Shown piece after piece: positions 9,670 through 12,682 of a stretch of 12,682 nt of DNA (within the stretch, counting starts at the first letter, position 1; every line of letters starts with the position of its first letter). This stretch comes from Actinomycetes bacterium. GTDB lineage: Bacteria > Actinomycetota > Acidimicrobiia > Acidimicrobiales > RAAP-2. The stretch lies in assembly GCA_021841725.1 (NCBI GenBank), contig JAKCEC010000025.1:1-12682 (forward strand), written 5' to 3'. Made by a program: the position numbers and the translations under genes. The notes under the pieces are model-generated. The model made no database searches, was not told the origin of the DNA, and saw only the letters and a program-made list of their open reading frames with translations.

Positions 9670-10305
9670 GTGTCCGTGGTGAGCACTCGCGGGAGCGTGC
9701 ATTCGACGATCAACCTTCACGGCCGACGGGTGATTTTGCGCACGTTGGGCGACGCGGATTACGAGGGGTGGCTCGAGGTGCGCCGACGCTGCCACGAGTG
9801 GCTGGTGAAGTGGGAGCCCCGCTCGGCGCACGCCGGGCACCTGGCCGAGGACGAGCGTAGTTTCTCGAGCCGGTGCGCCATCCGCGAGCGTGAGCGCCAG
9901 ATGGGCACGGGCTTCGGCTTCGGCATCTTCTTCGACGGGCGCTTCGTCGGTGAGATCACCCTGTCCTCGATTCAGCGCGGACCGCTGCAGTCGGCGTTCG
10001 TGGGCTACTGGATCGACGAGGCCGTGGCGGGGCGCGGTCTCATGCCCGAGTCCGTGGTGACGGTGCTGCAGTACGCCTTCGACACGTTGCGACTCCACCG
10101 CGTCGAGATCAACATCATCCCGCGCAACGCGCCCTCGCGGCGCGTCGTCGAGAAACTGGGATTGCGCTTCGAGGGGATCGCGGAGCGCTACCTCGAGATC
10201 GACGGGGCCTGGGAGGATCACGCCCACTACGCGATCACCGCCGAGGAGTGGTCCGACCGCGCGCCACAGTTGGTGGCCGATTGGCTCCTACCGCGCAGTG
10301 AGTGA
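9670..10305 (+). CDS. GNAT N-acetyltransferase, RimJ/RimL type
   Basis: This 211-aa protein has the RimJ/RimL-like GNAT pattern: an early strand INLHGRRVILRTLGDADYEGW (substrate side), the core strand FVGYWIDEAVAGRGLM with the acetyl-CoA pyrophosphate loop AGRGLM (120-125), helix PESVVTVLQYAF, and the motif B segment LHRVEINIIPRNAPSRRVVEKLG followed by GLRFEGIAERYLEIDG. Such enzymes acetylate N-terminal alpha-amines of ribosomal proteins, or sometimes amino acids or antibiotics; the actual acceptor is unknown. The GTG at 9670 is preceded by AGGGGG (9656-9661) at 8 nt, a plausible ribosome binding site; GTG codons at 9676 and 9679 are alternatives. The ATG at 9662 is in another frame and closes after seven codons. 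The stop codon abuts the stop of the convergent glycosyltransferase with no gap. It is cytosolic by lack of signal. Confidence 0.9.
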   Translation: MSVVSTRGSVHSTINLHGRRVILRTLGDADYEGWLEVRRRCHEWLVKWEPRSAHAGHLAEDERSFSSRCAIRERERQMGTGFGFGIFFDGRFVGEITLSSIQRGPLQSAFVGYWIDEAVAGRGLMPESVVTVLQYAFDTLRLHRVEINIIPRNAPSRRVVEKLGLRFEGIAERYLEIDGAWEDHAHYAITAEEWSDRAPQLVADWLLPRSE

Positions 10306-11241
10306 CTAGACCGCGTCGAGGACCCGGCCCCGTAGTTCCGTGACCGTCGTGGTGCGTAGGGTTCCCCCGAGGTCGTGCGCCACGCCCACGGCCGCGACCG
10401 CGGCGTCGCGCGGCACCACGATGAGGTCGCACTCTGGCCCGCGCGCCACCACCAGTCCCGCGGCGCGCGCGCTCAGGGCCGCGCGGCGCACCTCGTCCAG
10501 CGCCACGCCGGGGCTCACCTCGACGGCCGCGCACCGGTACGACGTGCGGGTGATCCCGCGCAGGTCGCGCAGGAGTTGGCGGGTGCCGTAGGCCAGGTTG
10601 ACGGTGGAGCCCCCGATATCGTCCCAGGTGACCTCGACCGTCTCGACCGCGAAGCCGAGTTGGTGGGCGAGGAAGAAGAGTTCGACGTCGTAGGCGAAGC
10701 CGGTGACGAATCCCAACTGGGCGAGGAGTCGACCCGCGGCGAGGTCGAAGCCCTTGCACCCGCACTGCGTGTCGCGAACCCTGACCGGGGTGTAGTGGCG
10801 AACGAGGCGATGAAAGGCGGCGCCGGACAACGTGCGCCGCAGTTCGTCGTAGTGAATTCGCCCGTGGCGCGCGCGCGACCCCGGGGCGAACGCCACGCGT
10901 TCGAGTGTCGCGAGGATCGCGGCGAAGTGCTCGGGCCGGATCGACATGTCGGCGTCGGCGACGATGACCCGTGGCGCGCGCGCGTGCGCCATTCCGGTGC
11001 GCACCGCCGCACCCTTGCCCAGGTTGTGGGGGTGCTGGACGAGGCGGAAGTGCTCGAGGTGGCCGTAGACCCGGCCCGCGACGCGTAACGTATCGTCACT
11101 CGATCCGTCGTCGACCATCACGATCTCGGTGCGGTCGGTCCCGATGACCTCGAGGGTGGGGCGCAGGCGTTCGAAGCCCGCGGCGAGACGGGCCGCTTCG
11201 TTGTAGGCCGGTATGACCAGCGACTGGTTCGGTGAGCTCAT
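10306..11241 (-). CDS. Family 2 glycosyltransferase, polyprenyl (dolichyl)-phosphate sugar transferase type
   Basis: The protein (311 aa from ATG at 11241) is a GT-A fold family 2 enzyme: LVIPAYNEAARL at the N-terminus, nucleotide-binding VMVDDGSSDDT (41-51), HNLGKGAAVRTGM (72-84), the metal-binding VADADMS with Asp96 and Asp98, and DTQCGCKGFDLAAGRLL (157-173). This last motif and VTWDDIGGSTVN (about 205-215) resemble Alg5-like dolichyl/polyprenyl-phosphate beta-glucosyltransferases and related DPM-like enzymes. The predicted role is to load a sugar from a nucleotide donor onto a polyprenyl-phosphate carrier at the inner face of the membrane; donor and product are unknown. No transmembrane helix is obvious. 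After the GT domain (about 1-235) comes a C-terminal part of about 75 aa (VALDEVRRAALSARAAGLVV onward) that I cannot assign. The frame stays open upstream to 11562 but only inside the preceding gene. It starts 4 nt after the NlpC/P60 stop, so the two are probably co-transcribed. Confidence 0.92.
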   Translation of the reverse strand: MSSPNQSLVIPAYNEAARLAAGFERLRPTLEVIGTDRTEIVMVDDGSSDDTLRVAGRVYGHLEHFRLVQHPHNLGKGAAVRTGMAHARAPRVIVADADMSIRPEHFAAILATLERVAFAPGSRARHGRIHYDELRRTLSGAAFHRLVRHYTPVRVRDTQCGCKGFDLAAGRLLAQLGFVTGFAYDVELFFLAHQLGFAVETVEVTWDDIGGSTVNLAYGTRQLLRDLRGITRTSYRCAAVEVSPGVALDEVRRAALSARAAGLVVARGPECDLIVVPRDAAVAAVGVAHDLGGTLRTTTVTELRGRVLDAV

Positions 11242-11245
11242 GGGG

Positions 11246-12436
11246 CTAGGGGCGCGCCGCGCCGACGAGTCCCCCGGTGAACATCGGTGCGAGTGAGACG
11301 GTGGTCCCGGTGTAGGGGGCCGCGATGATCGTGCTCGAACCCCAGGTGCCCGCGCCGACGTACATGACGACGTGGTCGACCGCGTTGTCGCCGTCCAGGT
11401 TGTAGTAGTAGAGCAGGTCGCCCGGTTGGAGTTGGTTGAGCGCGATGTGCGGCAGGGTGGCCCACTGCTCCTCGGTCGTGCGCGGCATGGAGTACCCCGC
11501 CTGCGCCCAGGCCCACTGCACCAGACCCGAACAGTCAAAACCCACGCCCGAGGTCTCCCCACCCCAGACGTAGGGCACGCCGATCTGTCGCTCGGCGAAG
11601 GCGACCGCCGCCTCGCCCGCGCTCGAACCGGCGGGTGAACCCGCGATCAAGTTCGTCACGACGGGTGGCGTGTTGGCGGTGATAGCGGCGATGACCAAGT
11701 TGGCGGCGGGTTGTCCGCCGACGGAGGAGGCCGCGGCCACCGCCGAGGCCTCGGCGCCGGTGTCGCGCACCCGCGCCGCCGCCGCCCCGGCGGCGACCTC
11801 GTAGGCGATGATCTGGGACCGCAGCGACGAGGTGACGGCGGTGAGGGTCTGACGGGTCTGGTCCGCGGCGGCGATGTTCTGCGCCAGGAGGTTCTGGAGG
11901 TCGGTGGTCTCGGTGTTCGCGTGGGCGCGCTGGGTGGCCAATTGGCCGATCTCGGTGAAGAGCTGGGCGCGCTGGCTGTCGAGCTTGACGCGCAGCGCGT
12001 TGAGGTCACCGACCACCAGGGAGTCGAAGACCTGACGCGCGCCCGCCGAGTTCACGTTCTGGTTGAAGAGCGCGACGGCCTGTGAGGTCGAGGTGCCGAA
12101 GACGTAGGACTGCACGACCGCGGTGACCAGGTGGTGCGTCGTGGTGGCCACCACCCCTCGTTCGACGCGCTCGCGCGCCTGGAGGGTGACGATGCTGGCC
12201 GTGAGGCTGGCGAGCTGGGCCTTAGCGGCGTCGTACTCGTTGGCGGTGATCTCACTCGACTTCTGTTGACGCGCGAGTTGCGCGGACAGCGCGGCGATCT
12301 CGGACTTGGTCTGGGCGATGGACTGCGCCCCCGCGACACCGGGGACCACCGGCACCAATGAGGCGAGCACCACGGCGAGCGCGCCCGCGAAGAACCTAAT
12401 GAGGGGAGACGTGCCCCGACAACGCACGGTTTTCAT
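11246..12436 (-). CDS. Secreted coiled-coil NlpC/P60 peptidoglycan endopeptidase, RipA/PcsB-like
   Basis: This 396-aa protein has a Sec signal peptide (basic start, hydrophobic FFAGALAVVLASLVPVV, cleavage probably after AGA at 35-37), a long coiled coil rich in Ala, Gln and Ser (about 40-90 and 140-225), a linker (about 225-270), and a C-terminal NlpC/P60 domain (about 275-396). The domain shows GVPYVWGG, the nucleophile motif GFDCSGLVQW (Cys302), the LQPGDLLYYY strand and the base motif DHVVMYVG (His355). Such enzymes cut D-Glu-mDAP bonds in wall peptides for daughter-cell separation. The third catalytic position, normally His, Asn, Gln or Glu before AP/AS, reads IAAP here (Ala372), after a loop longer than usual (GAGTWGSST), so catalytic competence is uncertain. 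The layout matches mycobacterial RipA-type and streptococcal PcsB proteins, whose coiled coils hold the enzyme until divisome activation. ATG at 12436 follows a TAGGAT hexamer by 6 nt. Confidence 0.93.
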   Translation of the reverse strand: MKTVRCRGTSPLIRFFAGALAVVLASLVPVVPGVAGAQSIAQTKSEIAALSAQLARQQKSSEITANEYDAAKAQLASLTASIVTLQARERVERGVVATTTHHLVTAVVQSYVFGTSTSQAVALFNQNVNSAGARQVFDSLVVGDLNALRVKLDSQRAQLFTEIGQLATQRAHANTETTDLQNLLAQNIAAADQTRQTLTAVTSSLRSQIIAYEVAAGAAAARVRDTGAEASAVAAASSVGGQPAANLVIAAITANTPPVVTNLIAGSPAGSSAGEAAVAFAERQIGVPYVWGGETSGVGFDCSGLVQWAWAQAGYSMPRTTEEQWATLPHIALNQLQPGDLLYYYNLDGDNAVDHVVMYVGAGTWGSSTIIAAPYTGTTVSLAPMFTGGLVGAARP

Positions 12437-12448
12437 CCCACAATCCTA
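12437..12448 (-). promoter_or_regulatory. Candidate leaderless promoter -10 of the NlpC/P60 gene
   Basis: On the minus strand TAGGAT (plus 12443-12448) stands exactly 6 nt before the ATG at 12436. Transcription from it would begin at or next to the start codon, and no Shine-Dalgarno is spaced for translation. This is the classic arrangement of leaderless genes in actinobacteria. No good -35 hexamer is visible. It would drive the endopeptidase and the glycosyltransferase behind it, divergently from the tRNA. Confidence 0.5.
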
Positions 12449-12476
12449 CTGAACCCTCTCCCACGCACACGATGAA

Positions 12477-12506
12477 TTCACCACGGGGGATGCGTTAGCG
12501 TTAGGT
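12477..12506 (+). promoter_or_regulatory. Possible tRNA promoter
   Basis: Upstream of the tRNA lie TTCACC (12477-12482) and two overlapping -10-like words, TAGCGT (12496-12501) and TTAGGT (12501-12506). TTCACC to TTAGGT has an 18-nt spacer and would place the transcript start just before the tRNA 5' end; TAGCGT fits the hexamer type seen elsewhere in the window but has a short spacer. The assignment is tentative. Confidence 0.3.
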
Positions 12507-12519
12507 GGCCGCCGCGCGT

Positions 12520-12593
12520 GGGGGCGTAGCCCAATTGGCAGAGGCAGGGCGCTTAAACCGCCTCCAGTGAGGGTTCGAGTCCCTCCGCCCCTA
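12520..12593 (+). tRNA. tRNA with anticodon UAA (Leu-type), short class I variable loop
   Basis: A full 74-nt cloverleaf can be folded. The acceptor stem is GGGGGCG with CGCCCCT (12520-12526 / 12586-12592, first pair G-U). The D-arm is 12529-12545, with loop AATTGGCAGA and a 3-bp stem. The anticodon stem is GGGCG/CGCCT (12547-12551 / 12559-12563), with loop CTTAAAC and anticodon TAA at 12554-12556. The variable loop is 5 nt, CCAGT (12564-12568). The T-arm is GAGGG-TTCGAGT-CCCTC (12569-12585) and the discriminator is A at 12593. CCA is not encoded. U33, U8, A14, GG18-19 and the T-loop bases are canonical, and A15 with U48 can form a Levitt pair. The anticodon reads UUA, so leucine is predicted, and the D-arm and A73 are Leu-like. 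Bacterial tRNA-Leu normally has a variable arm of more than 10 nt, which is absent here. Confidence 0.92.
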
Positions 12594-12615
12594 CGACGCG
12601 TCGCGAACCGCCCCC

Positions 12616-12635
12616 GCCCCGTGTCGCGGGGTTTT
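12616..12635 (+). terminator. Rho-independent terminator after the tRNA
   Basis: A 5-bp G+C stem CCCCG/CGGGG (12617-12621 / 12627-12631) with loop TGTCG is followed by TTTT (12632-12635). It lies 23 nt after the tRNA discriminator base and fits termination of the tRNA transcript. The short T run makes it a weak to moderate terminator. Confidence 0.65.
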
Positions 12636-12682
12636 GCTATTCCTAGGGAATTCTTACCCGGGTGCCTCGCCACCAGTGGATC

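Noticed and set aside
11242..11562. Upstream extension of the glycosyltransferase frame
   Set aside because: It lies inside the NlpC/P60 catalytic domain coding region and is not GT-like; the GT2 fold begins right after ATG 11241.
12594..12603. Perfect 10-bp palindrome CGACGCGTCG directly after the tRNA
   Set aside because: Possible attachment site or operator, but such CG-rich palindromes are expected by chance in this base composition, and no integrase or direct repeat is seen near the tRNA.
12446..12673. 75-codon open frame on the minus strand across the tRNA
   Set aside because: It overlaps the tRNA and terminator completely; the RRGGGTRTL-like product is a common artefact of reading antisense through a tRNA.

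Overview
The window comes from a G+C-rich bacterial chromosome. Coding third positions are mostly G or C, and GTG or TTG starts outnumber ATG. The gene order mfd – PpiC/SurA-like protein – mazG – eno – FtsB/DivIC-like protein – DUF501 protein – ppx/gppA matches, from memory, the actinobacterial block around Mycobacterium tuberculosis Rv1020-Rv1026. That points to Actinomycetota, possibly an Acidimicrobiia-like lineage; the class is inferred from style, not proven. The content is mostly core housekeeping. I see no insertion sequence, phage gene, CRISPR array, toxin-antitoxin pair or defence island.

Layout: 1-599 is the end-truncated pth gene (peptidyl-tRNA hydrolase). 592-3981 is mfd, overlapping pth by 8 nt. 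4000-5097 is a membrane-anchored or secreted PpiC/SurA-like chaperone. 5094-6479 is a YabN-type methylase-MazG fusion, overlapping by GTGA. 6511-7809 is eno, the one plus-strand gene with a textbook Shine-Dalgarno and an ATG. 7790-8239 is the FtsB/DivIC-like divisome protein, 8236-8718 the DUF501 protein, and 8711-9625 a Ppx/GppA phosphatase. 9670-10305 is a RimJ-type GNAT acetyltransferase. On the minus strand, reading towards it, lie a secreted NlpC/P60 peptidoglycan endopeptidase (12436-11246) and, 4 nt after it, a family 2 glycosyltransferase (11241-10306). A tRNA gene with anticodon UAA (12520-12593) and a terminator hairpin close the window. No stretch longer than about 90 nt is empty of genes.

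How the parts fit: pth through ppx look translationally coupled and probably form one or two long transcripts. They cover translation rescue, transcription-coupled repair, nucleotide-pool sanitation, glycolysis, division and phosphate or alarmone metabolism. The minus-strand pair concerns the cell envelope: wall hydrolysis plus a probable polyprenyl-phosphate sugar transferase. Recurrent TAGNNT hexamers just before starts suggest actinobacterial-style promoters, two of them placed for leaderless transcripts.

The least ordinary element is the tRNA. It has a Leu-type D-arm, anticodon UAA and an A discriminator, but a 5-nt class I variable loop instead of the long arm expected of bacterial tRNA-Leu. 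Second in interest is the NlpC/P60 protein, whose third catalytic polar residue appears to be alanine.
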